Shown here: positions 1-13,500 of the stretch, in pieces | Layout: each line of letters opens with the position of its first letter | How positions within the stretch are numbered: the stretch's first letter is position 1 | Assembly (NCBI RefSeq): GCF_047495875.1 | Contig: NC_092467.1 | Location: 31,605,566-31,669,565 of the forward strand | Length of the DNA: 64,000 nucleotides | DNA from: Pithys albifrons albifrons | Taxonomy: Eukaryota > Chordata > Aves > Passeriformes > Thamnophilidae | Direction of reading: 5' to 3' | Translations under genes and position numbers: made by a program | Notes under the pieces: model-generated | Told to the model about the DNA's origin: nothing | Seen by the model: only the letters and a program-made list of their open reading frames with translations | Database searches by the model: none

Positions 1-689
1 TTTAACAAGACACTGTCATGCTTAGAGAAAAGCGGGCACCTGTCATGAAAAATATTCATAGTAGAAAACCTAATTTTCCTTTAAACACAGAAAAAAATTG
101 ACCAGCCCTATTACAGAAGTCTTTCAGTGCCATTTCATGTCAGCGCTGTCATTACATCTCCTACTGTGAAGACAGCCAAGAACATGTCTTTGAAAATTTA
201 TCCTGGGGTTGCCCTGTGGCCTGTTGATTGTGTTCCAGAGGCAGGTCCCCGTGTGCTCCCACACAAGCCAGCCTGGCCATCTGAATGTTTCCAAGAGATT
301 TTAATCTCATCTTCAGCAAAACTTCCTGGGATGGTGATGTAGAAAGGTTTAAACAGAGAAAAAAAAATCTATTTTAAGTGTTCAGAAAAGTGCTGAGCTT
401 GATCCTTGCAAAGAGCACCCTCGGGGCAGTAGCACTGACACAGGACATGGAAGGATGTGAAGAAGGCACAGCATTGCTGATTCCCCTAAACTGGGGTGTT
501 TAAGTGGAGTATTTGGGCCTGATTCTTTAGCCTACCACAACAGGACTGCTGGAATCACCTTCATTATTTAGAAACTACATCCCAAAGAACAAATTACCTA
601 TTTCCTTACTTAAAAACCTTTATTAACTCCTTATAGTTAACTTCTGTCCTCCAGAACAGTGTTTGTCCAGAGAACCTTTGGGTGTCACA
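1..689. other. Intergenic DNA, nothing recognised
   Basis: I see AT-rich noncoding DNA without a recognisable gene, repeat or RNA. Short open frames here have no coding character. It is the left edge of the gene desert. Confidence 0.6.
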
Positions 690-823
690 AGTGTCCCAGG
701 CCAGGTTGGACAGGGCTTGGAGCAACCTGGGCTGGTGGGAGGTGTCCCTGCCCATGGCAGGGGTGGCACTGGATGGGCTTTGAGGTCCCTCCCAACCCAA
801 CCCATTCCATGATTCCATGATTT
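690..823 (+). mobile_element. CR1 retrotransposon 3' fragment
   Basis: The segment reads like the 3' untranslated end of a chicken-repeat-1 (CR1) element in forward orientation. It runs from a 'ggttggacagggcttggagc' type motif through 'tgaggtccctcccaaccc' and ends in the characteristic short 'attccatgattccatgat' tail. CR1 copies are typically 5'-truncated non-LTR insertions, which fits a 130-bp tail only. The reverse strand of this copy carries the spurious open frames seen around 606-941. Confidence 0.85.
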
Positions 824-3288
824 GGCAAATGGCAGCCCTGTTTCCCCTCACACTCATATAGGCATAAAGTGTCTCTCCAACTAATCCCTTCAGTGGAGTC
901 ATTCCTAATTTGCACCACCGTGAGAGATGATTGGAGCCCACCTGTCCATGCTATAAGGTAATCACAGGGGTAATGAAGAAACAGAGGCAGTTTTTCCTCA
1001 CTGATCCTGCCATGAGTCAGCAGTAAAAGCCAGAGCAGATAAATTGCAAATCTGGAAGCAGAACAGGATGTGTAAAAGACTCTCTCAAGCAAAACTTTAT
1101 TCTGCTGAAGTTACTTGGTCCCACTAGAGTCAGTGAACTTGCACAGACAAAATCTAACTCAAAAGCAGCGCATCCATTTCCCTCTGGAAACCACGAGCAC
1201 AGTAACAAGGGCAATCTCTGGGTCTATATCCTCAAGCACTGCCCAGCTGCTGTTTGTCCTGCACCTCCTCCAGTGCCTCGGCTCTGCCAGGGCAGCGCTG
1301 CCCGCTGGGTTCGGCAATACACACATTAAACATGGCCCAAACACGTTTCAGCAGGAGGGAACACAGCAGCTCAAAAGAAGCGGCAGTGGTTTGTTGAGTC
1401 AATGACGGGCTTTCTTCCCAAAGTCTAAATGCAGTGCTAGGTGTTTAATCTGCATTTTAAAAACACCCATAAACACACATTTACACAATAAAACATAACC
1501 ATCTGAAGAAGCCATTACAGCCAATTGTCCTTTGTGTCAACTAATTCCTTCCATCCCTCCCCAAAGGGCTCAGCTGAGTCCCCCTTGGAGACCCTGCTTC
1601 CAATAACAACAATTCCCTTCCTCCCCAGACCATCATGCCCACACCACATGGGCAGCTTTCCCATCCCGATGAAACCTTCAGGCTCTGCTTTCCTCCTCCA
1701 GGCACACTGAGATAAATAAGGTAAAGGTACCTTTACCCTAAGGGAGAAAGGTCCTAAATCTAAGTGTGCTGAGGGTTTTACCGTCACTGTTCGGGTCTGT
1801 ACCTACCGTGGATGGAGAACTTTAAGATGATTTTTTTTCCTTCCTGCTTTGGTTGAAAAATCTGAACTTCCTAAAGTGTCAGGAATCTCAAATCTACAGG
1901 ACAGATTTTCTCCCATTTCTTCTAAAGACTGATATAAATCATTTAAAACACAAACCCAAGGGTTATGTTTGCTGGCTCCTTGCTTTTCTTTGACTCCTGT
2001 CGTAAGAAAGGTATTACAATTCAAGGCACAGAGGACCAGGGTTGTGTTGTCTGCCACTAAACTCTGCCTTACTTCCCCCAAAGCCCTTTGCAATCAGTAG
2101 TTACTCATAAGGTAAATCTCAGCATGGACAGAGGAAATACAATCCAAGGTGCTTATATTTTTCCACATATGGAGGGTTTCCACGCAGGACTTGCAGCCTC
2201 AGTGAATAAAAGTCACCAAAGCAGGAAAAATAAAGGAAAACTGCCATGAGGAAAAATGAACATGCAGATCTCCTCTGGAATATACTGTTTAATTGCCCTG
2301 TTTTTCTTCCTCAGATCACCCCTTTCCTTTTTCAGAGGGATATTGCTGCTTTCTTCCTCCTTTTTCATTATCCTATTAATAAGCAGCATAAGCTGTGAAA
2401 TATCTAAAATCATAACAGTTACACAACTCCTTGGATTGTCCAAAGGATGACAAACATGGGTTTGAGTGATATTAAAATACATGTATGTATTCTATCTGTA
2501 GATATGTATAGAGATTTAGTTCACAAAGGTTACTTAAACTCCCAGATGCTGGGGTGAAATTAATTAATGGACTTGTCTAAAATTCAATGAGAACTGAAAA
2601 CAGAAAAAAAATAAGAAAAATGGCATAAGCTGATACCCAATCCCACATCTCAACAAATAACAATGGACTGTTTATGCTGCATTACTCTTCCCTAATCTCC
2701 ACATATTACTATAATTATTAACTACTAGTCCTAAAATCTATAGAGTTATCATTATTGTTATTATTATGAAACCCAATCTCATTTTCATGTCATAAAGATA
2801 AACCAAATCTCATTTCAATTAGTTGCAGCAGGAGGGAATGAACTTTAAACAGACATTTAATTTCTGAAAAAAAAAATTAGGAAGTTCTTCATGGAAATGT
2901 TATGGCATTTTGAAACAGATTAATAGTTGGGGATGAACACATCCACCCTGCAGCTAAATGACGGCCGAGCTGCGAGCGGGAGGCAGGTTAAATGAGCAAA
3001 ATCAGGTGATACCACTGCTTTGGATCTAATCAAAGAGTATTCATTTTTATGACTTTTTAGCTGCGTTATTTTTCCATCCCCTGTGCTGTCTGAGCTGGTA
3101 CTGGGGGTTGGCTGCTCAGTAATTGGGGTGTAGTTGGCTCTGATGCATGACATGGGTAAAGAAGTGCAGGGCCAAGGGGGTACTTGGCATTCTGGTTCCT
3201 GCTGGGAACGGTTCCCACTCACACCATCTCCACAGAGCACAGCCCTGCACTCACCTGCCATCTCCTGTATATTTTGTCATGGCTGGAG
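824..3288. other. Intergenic desert, no gene seen
   Basis: AT-rich noncoding sequence with an ATT/TTA-rich stretch near 2740-2775. No splice-bounded coding segment, RNA gene or interspersed repeat was recognised. Confidence 0.55.
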
Positions 3289-3546
3289 GGCAGGATCCGA
3301 CCTCACCAGGGCAGCATCCAACCTCACCAGAGCAGGATCCAACCTCACCAGGGCAGGATCCGGCCTCACCAGGGCAGGATCTGACCTTAGCAGGGCAGGA
3401 TCCAACCTCACCAGGGCAGGATCTGACCTCACCAGGGCAGGATCCAACCTCACCAGGGCAGGATCCAGCCTCACTAGGGCAGGATCCGACCTTAGCAGGG
3501 CAGGATCCAACCTCACCAGGGCAGGATCTCTTCTCACCAGGGCAGG
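3289..3546. repeat. Minisatellite, 12 x 21 bp
   Basis: Twelve head-to-tail copies of a 21-bp unit with consensus 'ggcaggatccaacctcacca' plus g fill 3289-3540, followed by a partial unit. Variants alternate between 'ccaacctcaccag', 'ctgacctcaccag' and 'ccgaccttagcag' endings. The unit length is a multiple of three, so open frames run through it on both strands; these are repeat artefacts. Several units contain BamHI-like ggatcc. Confidence 0.95.
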
Positions 3547-3654
3547 CAGCCTCCCCAGCACACCAGCCCCATCCTGTGCTGATTCTTACCAGCATTGAGC
3601 TGGTTAAGGGTGTGCCCATGAGGGTGCTCAGCAACAGTTTAATCCATGATGCCC

Positions 3655-3985
3655 AGAGAATGTTAAAGGGTTGGGATGGACCTCAAAGGTCATCCAGTCC
3701 CAACTCCCCTCCATGTGCCACTCCCACTGGGCCACAGGTTGCTCAAGGCCTTATCCAACATGGCTGTGACCACCACCAGGGATGGTACACCCACACCCCT
3801 GGGCAGCCTGTTCCACTGTCTAACCACTCTCACAGCAAGACTTGTTTCCTAATATCTTAGCCAAATCAATCTCCCCTGTTTCAGTTTGTACCGATTACTG
3901 CTTGTCCCATCCCTGCAGTTCCTGCTGAAGAGTCCCTCTCCAGCTTCCTGGTCGGTCCCTTCCAGGCTGAAAGACACACCATGAA
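3655..3985 (-). mobile_element. CR1 fragment, reverse orientation
   Basis: The plus strand shows the reverse complement of a CR1 3' region: 'gggttgggatggacctcaaa', then 'aggtcatccagtcccaactc', 'ccagggatggtacacccaca' and 'ctgggcagcctgttccactg'. The order matches CR1 3' UTR and distal ORF2 read backwards. The terminal tail repeat is eroded, so this is an older copy than those at 24.9 or 43.7 kb. Confidence 0.85.
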
Positions 3986-4299
3986 GGGTGCCCTCCTGGA
4001 TCCTTGCTGGACAAAGGGATCCAGTGCAGTGCAGGTTACTCTCCAGCCAAACCCCTGCTATGGAGGTGACCCTCCAGAAAGGCTCCGGCCTTGGCAGACA
4101 TTGCCATGGTGACAGACGCCCTCAGGCCTTGAGAAATCCTGGTCCCTGTGGCATTGTCAACCGCTGTAGATCTCAGAGTCCTTTTCTACAGACACTTTCG
4201 CAAAGCTACAAAATCACTTAATTACTCATGGCCCGGCAATCCCAAGGTTTAAATCAGAAACTGAAAAACAATAATAGTAATAAAAAAGAGATGTGGACA

Positions 4300-4500
4300 G
4301 AGCGGGGCTCTGCTCGCCCTGCTGCCCCCCGTGCCCCTCTGCTCCCTCCCTGGTTCTCGGGGCAGCCCCGCGGCAGCGGCAGCGCCCAGCGGGGTCCCCG
4401 CGCGTCCTCCTCCCATGGAACATCCCCACCTCCTGGCTGGCGCCCACATCACACCCCGGCCCGGGCAGCGCCGCACCCGGCCAGCGGCAGCCGTGTTTGC
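4300..4500. other. Small GC/CpG-rich patch
   Basis: About 200 bp of GC-rich, CpG-containing DNA, including 'gccccgcggcagcggcagcg' and 'ccgcgcgtcctcc', stand out from the AT-rich surroundings. There is no clear initiator, splice site or coding signature. It may be a decayed island or a GC-rich insertion. Confidence 0.35.
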
Positions 4501-7500
4501 CCTCTCCTGAAGTGTGGTCAGACTTCAGAAATATCAAATGTTTAGCACAATACCGAGACTAAAACACAGAAATAAAAAGACACCCCGTAAATGCAAGCTG
4601 AAATCCAGTTTCATGAAGTCAGTTCCAAGAAGTTTTTCTCTGTGCTGCCGCTGCCATCAGTTATTTCCTTCCCAGCTCTCAGGCAGCAAAAAGCAGGGAT
4701 GCACCCAGGACACAGAGCCCTGGCTTGCACAGAGGGGCACCAGCCACCGGCACGGACCAGGACATGGAGCGGGTGAAAGTCTTGGAACAGCCGGCAGAGA
4801 AAACTGGACCAGGGAATGCAGGACTGGAAGAAACTAGTGGGAAATTAGGGGGCTACTGATAATAGATGAACTTAATTAGCTGAGATGATGAGAAACTGAG
4901 ATTAAATTAGAGGAAATTTCCACATGGGGACAAAAAGCTGGGAAAAAGAAGAGTAGGGAATGAGGGAGTAATGCATTAGAAGCAATGAATGTTTGGGAGA
5001 GGCTGGATGTGGAAAGAAAGGAAGTAGAGAAGTCAGGACTGGAATGGGAGAGCTGGGAAAAGACTGACCATATCTTGGAACATGAGGGGAATCCAGGATT
5101 CTTGTGTGCCACAGTTCCAGTACCCTCAGCAAGCAGCTGTGAAATCCAGTGGCAAAGTGACTCTCATGCCAGTCCTGTGCTGGTTCACAGGTAGGACCCG
5201 CCTCCTGTTGTTGATCGAGCCATTAACTCAAAGTCCAAGGCACCGTAGTGAATTTAACAGCACCAGCTCCTCAGACAAAGAAGCCATAGCTATACAATAT
5301 TGCATACAAGATTTTTCCTCCCGGACCCAATTTGCCCATTTAACAGCCCAGGAAATCACAGATAAAATCAATTTTAAATAATCAACTCCAGCAGTCTCAT
5401 TCAGGAATGCCAGAATTAAGTTTGCTTCAAACAACTCTAATTTAGCTCCATTTTATATTAAAGCACAGCATTTAGAGATAACATAATTAAAATCATTATC
5501 TCCCATTTTTTTCCTGCAGGACTCTCTCCCTGGAATGGCCCTTAATATCCTTTGATTGTGGGGTTTGGGGTTATTTTGGCTCTAACATGAAATCAAGTGG
5601 CTTGTTTCCTTAAAATAGATTAATGTTGAGTTATGGCTCTGTAACACAATTTTGGGGCTCTGGTTTCTCAAGCAACACTCAGAGTAGGCAGCACAGCAGT
5701 CTGGTGGCCAGACAGCAGGATCCCCACTCACCCTTCCTTTGCTTTGTATACATTAATACAATATATACTTAACAAAAATTAACTGCATAAATCCATCAGA
5801 TTATGTCTTACAAAACTGCAGGTAAGGTCTAATAACAAAACAATCAGGGTGGCTTCTGTGATCACAGACTCCAAACGACTCCAGATTGCTCTTTTCTGCC
5901 TGGTGCACTGATCACACCTCATGCAGCGAAACCCACACAGAGCTTGGAAAACTTATTTTAGAGAAGAATAAAAAGTAGTAGCTGGTTTGGCTGACAGCCA
6001 AATCACAATATCTCCATGCACCACTGAAATTTACTTTTCTGAAAATGAGAACTTGGCACTCTATGGAAAAAAATCAGTCTTCTTTGGACTTCTCCAGCTG
6101 GGCATCCAAATTCCCTGTTTTTTTTGTTAATGGTGACCCACATCTTCTAACAGTCCTACTGTACTTATGAACATCTGCTGTAACCTTCTTATAATGAGTG
6201 AAGGGCAGTGATTTTCTGAAAGCTTTTGCTCCAATTCAGTGAGATAATAGCAAGCCTACAACTAAAGGAAATGTGTTTTTTTAGCATATGAATGAGGTGG
6301 ATCACCTAAGTAACTCAAATCACCAAGGCTTATTTGTTTGCTGTATTTCCTAATTGTTTCTGGAATCAGCTGAGTGCTTTCCCTCAACAACAAGTTTGCC
6401 TTATTAAGCTTATCCGTGCAGGAGAGAGAGAGAGATTCTTGACATGCCCAGGATTGCTTCTGCTCCATCTGTGCTAACCAGCAGTGGAGAGAGCGTTCCT
6501 GTGCTCACAAACCCCCAGAGCTGTAACACTCCCCAGTCACACCACAACATGATTTACTAGACCTGTTAAAATAAAGTGGGAGAAGAAATTGTAACAGGTC
6601 TTGGAAACTGCAGAAAATTGCCATTCAGAGCACACTCAGGTCTCAAAGGAAATAGGATCCACTTGGGAAGAACAAAACCCTGTGGGGTCTGTTCTCTCTG
6701 CACAGCCAGTTCATGTGCCATGGGGTGACTTCCCTTTGCAAAAGGACCTGTTTTATGCTTATCTCATGCATGTTATTGATGTTTTATAATATCGTTAATG
6801 GACTCTTCAGATGTGTAATAATAATGATAATTTGTCATTGTGCAGCATTCTCTATTTGAAGATCTATTTGGGATTGCCCCACATGGAGTAGCAGGATCAG
6901 ATATTTAGCACACTGTGATCCCACAACAGTGTCGGGTATTCCAGGGGGAAAGTGAAGAATGCGTTTCACACACACACCTCAAAACAATGCAGGAAGAGTG
7001 AAAGGAATAACCCAGTTGTAGCCAAGATGCCAGGACTGCCTAAAATAAAGTCAAAAGGTAGTCCCCCATGTTGGCAAGGCCTTGGTTTCCCATTTCAAGG
7101 TCACACTTGCCACCTGTGCAGTGTTTGTTTGCATTGCTATGGGACAGGAGGGCACCAGAGCTGTAGAAAGGAAGGTATTGACCACCTCTGACTCAGAAAT
7201 GTCCCTTCTCCAACCAACTCAGAGCTGCAGGTCTTCAGTTCTAGCTAAAATGCTTTTGTTTAAGTAAAAACAAAAACAAAACCAAAAGAATAGTATCATA
7301 CTAAACAATTTTGGTGATTCCCTCCTGCAATGTTATTCTGCCAGTAATGCTGACTGAATGTTCACTGGATGTTGGGGGTTCTCAGACCCAACCTTACACC
7401 TAAACCCAGCCCAAGCTAACCCACCAATTCTGGTTGGGATGGAGAGCTGGAGTTCCCTCTTGTGTGTCCCTCCTGACCAGCACTCCTTTGCTTCCTCATT

Positions 7501-10429
7501 CAGGAATTGTATAACCACATACCAGTGGGGGTTTATACATATAAAAATACATATACAGATATAAAATTCTATTTGTGTGTTTACACACAAACATATATGT
7601 GTGTCTATATGACTGACTGTCTTCATGCTGATGATTTGGTACATACTTCTCTCAAAGAGGTTGCTGCCCAAGCACTGATTCCCCTCCATATTTACAGAGT
7701 TGCAGAGCTGGGAACAAACATGCTGAGCCTGTACAAGCTTTCCATGCAAAGCTGAGGAGTCTTGGTGAGCCAGAGGAACCCTCTGAAGGCAGAACTTCAC
7801 CCTGAGCTGCAAGGCTTTGCTCTGGAGAGCTTTGCCCCTTCTCCTGTAGTCTCACACATCTGTGTGACAACAGTGTTTTGTAACGCAGCAGAACTAAATG
7901 AAATGCTCTGAGAAGGGTCATAGTAAAACAAACTACACCAATAGGAATGTTCTTGCAGCTCTTTCATTACTTCTCTGCATTTCAGGGAGGGGTTTGCTAT
8001 TAATATCTTTCCTCCTCATCTCCTTCCAGGCTCGTCTTAGTATTTTCAACCTCCATTCTCTTTATTTTAGGTCCCTCTCCAACAGCTTATAAATGCCACC
8101 ATTTGTTAGGTATAAATCCATTTTTAAAACAGACTAAAACCCTCCAGCTTCCCCTTGCTGCAGTTCATTGACCCTCCAGGTTTTAGAGCTACAAATCCCT
8201 TGTTGTCTCTGATACTCCCTCTTCAAAATGTCTGACAGTGCATCCTACAGGGCTGGAGCTACCCCTTCCCTTCAAGAGCAGCCTGGCACTTGGAATCCCA
8301 GCACATTTGGTTTGGGATAAAAACACCCTTCAGGCAGCGATGTCTGAGCAGGATAAACACAAACCAGGCAGGCTCTGCCACATCCTGAGCCCAGGACATC
8401 TCCTTTGTGCTGGACAGGAGGAAAGAGTAAGGGTGTTAGTTGGGAGGGTGACTTAGGTGGAACCATTTCCCTTCCCCTGCAACTCCCACGGGAGATTCTG
8501 GCCCCCTTAGAGCAGCCAGCACAACTGTTCAGGGAGACAGTTAGTGCAGGACTATCAAATGATCTGGCTCAGCTTAAAGAGTTTTAGCAGCAGGTTCTTT
8601 GAAGCAGGATCACTTCTGCCTGAGCTGGGTCATGGCTCATTACACCAGCACTTGTGCTGTCTGGGCTGAGGGCTGATAACCTGCCCAGGAACCAAACACC
8701 ACAACCCAGACCAGCTGCATGTGGGGCAGCCCCTCACCCTGAGATGACACACACCAATTCATAGAGATTCAGATCCAGTGACTCTTAAAAATATCCCAGT
8801 GCCTTGACCCTATGCCAAGAGATCCTTCTCATACTGGCTGCAAGGTGAAGTTATGCTCGAGGGACAACCACACAGGGTGAGTTATTTATTCACACCTACT
8901 CTGCCTGGTGAGGTTTATGCTACATAAAAACATGGCAGGAAGATGCACCTGTACTGAGGGTAACAGCAGTGGGTCAGTGTCATGTACCTGTGCAAGTATT
9001 TGCAGAGCTGACAGGGAACACTTAAGCATGAAGGATGAGAGAATAGAAAGGTAAGAGGAGGATTTCCTCAGACTATAATAACATTTCGGTTTCAGATCTC
9101 CTTGATTGTCTCTTGTGACCCTTGGGATGGCTGAGAAATTCTGTGCTGCACCTTGATAGCCCTCACAAATATGGCAACAGCTTCCTAATAACCGGGGCCA
9201 TCCTTCAAGTTCCTTTCTAAAGTCAGTAGGAATTTGTTCATGGATTCACATTTGGAGCTACTGACAGTTTACAAGTTGATATTTGGCATCCAGACCCTTG
9301 ATGATAAAAATAATACCAAATCCCGGAGAGGATGATCAACAAGAACTGGGCCTGGGTTTGCTTCTCTTCATGGGCCTTTGTTTTTTACTTCAGGAGATGT
9401 CAGATCTCTTACAGAAATCAAAATCAGTAAATCCACTGCAGTTTCACATTCTCATTTTACCAGAAAACAATCATGCCATGAAAAAGCACATCTGACTCCA
9501 GACTGACAACACAGGAGGAAAGCCAGAAGTGGGTTGACCCTCAGTTTCTTGCTATTATAATTATTTATTTGCATTATAAGGCCACTGCAAGGTCATGGTG
9601 AGCAGAGAACTAAGCAGGGAAAGTCTTGAATATAGAGTAGCAAAGCCTGTCCTTTCCCCAGAATGTGTTGGTAAGACAAATTGCTGTTCTACAGTAATGG
9701 ATAGCTGAGTATCTGTTTAATTGTGTTTGAATTATATCTGAATAAGATTTAATGAAAATTTCACAAAAACATTGTGTGATCAAAGACCAACTGATTATTA
9801 AGAATGTTTATCTATGTGTAGTAACATTTTTAACAACATTCCTAATAGTCCTTTGGTATCTAATTATTGTATAATAACTCTTATTAAATTGAAATGAAAT
9901 CAGCAGCTGAGACTCACAATTTAAACAAACCCCGATGAAAAAATCAGTCAAATTATTCCCCCTCAAAAAAATAAATTACATGAAATAAAAACTAAACCCA
10001 AATAACTTTGAATTAACAGCTATTTACTAAGATTCTGACTGAAATAAAGTGCTCTCAGTTGCTCAATTGTTACAGTTATTTGGGTTCTTTCATGTTGCAG
10101 GTGCCTGATTCAGACACCCTTTGGTGTGTTCTGATTGTCAACAAAAGCTGTCTCTGATGGACTATTGGTTAGCAATAAAAATACTAACCAGTTTCTCCAG
10201 TGTCACCTGAGGATGGAAAACTCCACAGGTGAAAGGAAGGAGTGTTCAGCAGCCTCAGGAGAAACAGATAATATTATAATATTCTAATCATTATTATAAT
10301 ATTATTTAAAAGACTCAGGAAATCTTTTGTCATCCTTTTTTTTAATCCCACCTGTCTTCTCAACCTTTTCCTGGAGTCCTGTGAAAAAGGGGTGGTCTGA
10401 CACCTCAGATAACCTCCACCTATTTATAT
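4501..10429. other. Intergenic desert, no gene seen
   Basis: This is AT-rich noncoding sequence with a short GA run at about 6421-6434 and a TA/CA-rich stretch at about 7535-7612. The open frames (all under 160 codons) lack coding character and overlap across frames. I recognised no repeats or RNA genes. Confidence 0.5.
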
Positions 10430-10575
10430 CACAGAATCACAGACTGTTCTGAGCTGGAAGGACCCACAAGGATCATCAAGTCCATCTCTTAAGTCAATGG
10501 CCCACACAGGGGATTGAACCCACGACTTTGGCATTATTACAACCAAGTTTTAACCAACCGAGTTAATCTCAGGGT
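10430..10575 (-). mobile_element. tRNA-Ile-derived SINE with CR1 tail (TguSINE1-like)
   Basis: Read on the minus strand, 10570 to 10498 matches a tRNA-Ile body. It has an A box 'taactcggttgg' (complement of 10554-10565), a region close to the AAT anticodon arm of tRNA-Ile, a B box 'ggttcaatccc' (complement of 10510-10520) and a 3' end reading 'gtgggcca'. It is followed directly by a CR1-type tail with 'gacttgatgatccttgtggg' and a terminal 'ctgtgattctgtgat'. A tRNA-Ile head fused to a CR1 3' end is the architecture of TguSINE1, described in passerine birds. Substitutions in both boxes show that it is a decayed insertion and not a functional tRNA gene. Confidence 0.85.
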
Positions 10576-13500
10576 CTGTATGTGGCAGACACTGCCTGGA
10601 TCACCCACGGAACTCTCCCTAAAGCAATCCTGGAGGGAAAGCGCCCCAGTCTGTACTGGGAGTGGCACCAGTCAGATGCCAGGGCAAGGAACACAGCGCT
10701 GTGCTCTGCCCTTGGGCACACCAGCACTCACTCAGCTCTCAGTCAGACACACCAACACCTGAAAACGCGAGCTCACGCCCAGCCGAACCCAGCCCCAAAC
10801 CGACGGGGCACAGACCCGAGCGGGGCAGGGGCCGGGAGGCTCTCAGGTGAGAAATCGTTCCGCCCAAATGGACCATGAAGGTAAACACCGACTAACGAGA
10901 GCGGCACAGATTGGGCCATTAAAGGCAAGGCAGAGATGAATGGAAATGCCTGAGCAGGAACATAAAACAGACCAATTTCTGCCACTAAGTAGGAGTGGGA
11001 GTGTAACAGTACTTGTTATAGAGTTGCTGGCAGTGATGTTATTGTTAAGGCTGAAAAAGATGTTTCATTCCAAATCTCTCTTTTCACTTGTAAAACAGGA
11101 AGGTTTTGAGCTGGGTCCTTCACTTCAAAGGTAGTCACTGTAACTGCTTAACAAGAGAGAAACATGAGACGGATGAGAAGGAAAAACCGAACGGGTTGGC
11201 CAATGTTGTGCAGAATTCAGCCCCAGATGAAGGTGAGATTTCGGTTCCAATGAAGTTCAGAGTTTGTGTCTCTCACAGATTTGCCCCAACACAATAAGCC
11301 AGGACAGAAACAAGCAGAGAATAACGCAGTTACAGCTCAGACCAGAGCCAGGAAAACAGACACCGCGTAAGGGAGGCCAGGTGAGATGGTAGCCAATTCC
11401 AGACAAAAGGGAAAAGAGAGGAAACTGTAGGAACTGATGTCTGTAATCCGAAGCCTGGGAGTGGAAGACGGTAATTAGAGTAAAGCAGATGTTCAGCTTT
11501 AGGAAATAAACATAAACACCTCTACAAACATCCTGGACTCCCAGTTTGGTTGGTTTTTTTTTTTTTTTTGCTTTACACAGAGCTATCCAGAAAAGCAGAC
11601 TTGAGTGAAAATGGGAAGGGATTTTGTTGGGTTTGAAGAAGCTTAGAGCTGATTTATTATTTTATCTATCAACAAAGAGTTTTGATTCATCAATTCTGTT
11701 TGTGAATTCCAAAAAAGGCTAATTCATGGCTTTTTGGTTCCCAAAAATTCCTGACTGCTTCCAATGGGATTCTCAGGCTGAGAGCAATTCTGAGGAAAGA
11801 GAGAGAAGAGCTGAGCAGAGGATTTTGAAGTTTGAACATTTGTCTTTGTTATGATCAGAAATGAAACCTGAAATTTTCAATGAAGGAAAATTTGTACAAC
11901 ATGGGAAATAGTTTCGGTGCAAAATTGAAACAATAATTCTAACATGGCCTTTTAGAATTTGACCTTTTTATCTCTTAACAACATTCAAATATAATACAGA
12001 ATTTGAATATTTGAAATGAAAAGTAATTTCAACATTTGAAATTTCCACTTTTTGCTCTGAAAATGTCAAACTAGGATATTTCAACTTTCTGGGAACTTTT
12101 TTCCCTCCCAGTTTCACTGGAAAATGAAAACTTTCAGCTTGGATTCTCATGAATCACAGAACAACTGAGCAGAAAAGGGAAAGCTGATGAACTGCTCCAT
12201 GATCAAGCAGAGCCATTAATTTTTTATCCCACTACCCAATACCTTTTATATTTGACAGGTTGTGGATACTTTAAAAGTATTTTTGTTGTTCACATGATTA
12301 TGCAGGTATTTAGGCTGAAAACTGTCACCTGTTTATGGGGGAGAAATAGTGGTGATAACCTTTGCAAATGCTTAGACTAAACCCAAAGGGACTGTGAAGC
12401 AAAACTGGAGTGAGAGGAATCAGTTTATCCCACACTCACAGATCCTTTGTCCAGTTCTGCCCTGGAGCTCCAAGGTGCTCCATTTGCTCCTCGATCCAGC
12501 CCTGCCTCATGGACAAGTGCTGGCCAATGGTGTGCTCTCAATTCCTCTAAATGTGAGCTAATAATTCTACCCCCATTTACAGATCATTTTGAGATGTCTG
12601 AGTGAAGAGAATTACAGAACAACTAAAAGTTATTATGTATCATGCAAGTGTTTGCCCATAAATAATAAATTCCTGAAGCACACACAAGAAGTTCCTGCTG
12701 TTATCTGCCTTTATAACAAATTCATAAGCAATAGCATTGTACATGATTTCTCTGCTGTTCCTTTTCCAGTGACAGGTTCCCCTTGAGATCCAAATACACC
12801 TCTCTCCTTATCCAGGTTTATGTGGATTTTGTTATTTTTAATATTTCAGGATGGAAACACCCATTTCTGAAAAGTTTAAAGAAAAAATGTGTCATCTTGT
12901 TTGTTTCTAATTCTTTACACTATTTTTTCCCTAATGCTGCTTATTTAGAGCTCTTCTGCTGCTTATAATCAAGGGAATTGCCAAAGCTAATCAATACCTC
13001 TCCCTGATGCCCCAGGTCTGTCAGGGTTATCACGGTGCAGTTGTCAGGCTCTGGCTGGTGTTTGGTGGTGCTGGGTCTGTGCTGTCAGCCCCAGCAGGAA
13101 TGGCTGCCTGGGCTGATTTCTCTGTGTCTGTGCATCCTACCAGGGTTTTACACTAGAAATAAATTGTCACAGCGAGAATATTTAAATTCAGGAAACAAAA
13201 TGTTCCCACTAATTCAATGTAGCCATCTCCTGCCTACTAAAAGTTATGAGTTATGTGTGGAGTAAAAAACCTCTCTGCTGCATGAGATAATGAGAAAACG
13301 GGAATTCTTTATTCATTGTACTTGTCCCTCTGCACATAACATTTGTATATCATGCCAGGACTAACCTGTGTCACTGCTCTTATAGCCACAGACCAGGCTA
13401 AATGCCTGCCCTTCACTGTTTTTACGTCATGATTCATATACTCTCTCTGCTCTTTCTGACTGCCTGCAATTACTTGTGACAAATGATTCTTCAGTCTACT

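Noticed and set aside
3289..3546. CRISPR-like array
   Set aside because: The units are contiguous without unique spacers, in a vertebrate genome; it is a minisatellite.
3134..3860. 237-codon frame with SPGQDPT repeats
   Set aside because: It is created by the in-frame 21-bp minisatellite and continues into a CR1 fragment.
10498..10570. tRNA-Ile gene
   Set aside because: The tRNA-like body is fused to a CR1 tail, and stems and both promoter boxes carry substitutions, so it is a SINE head.
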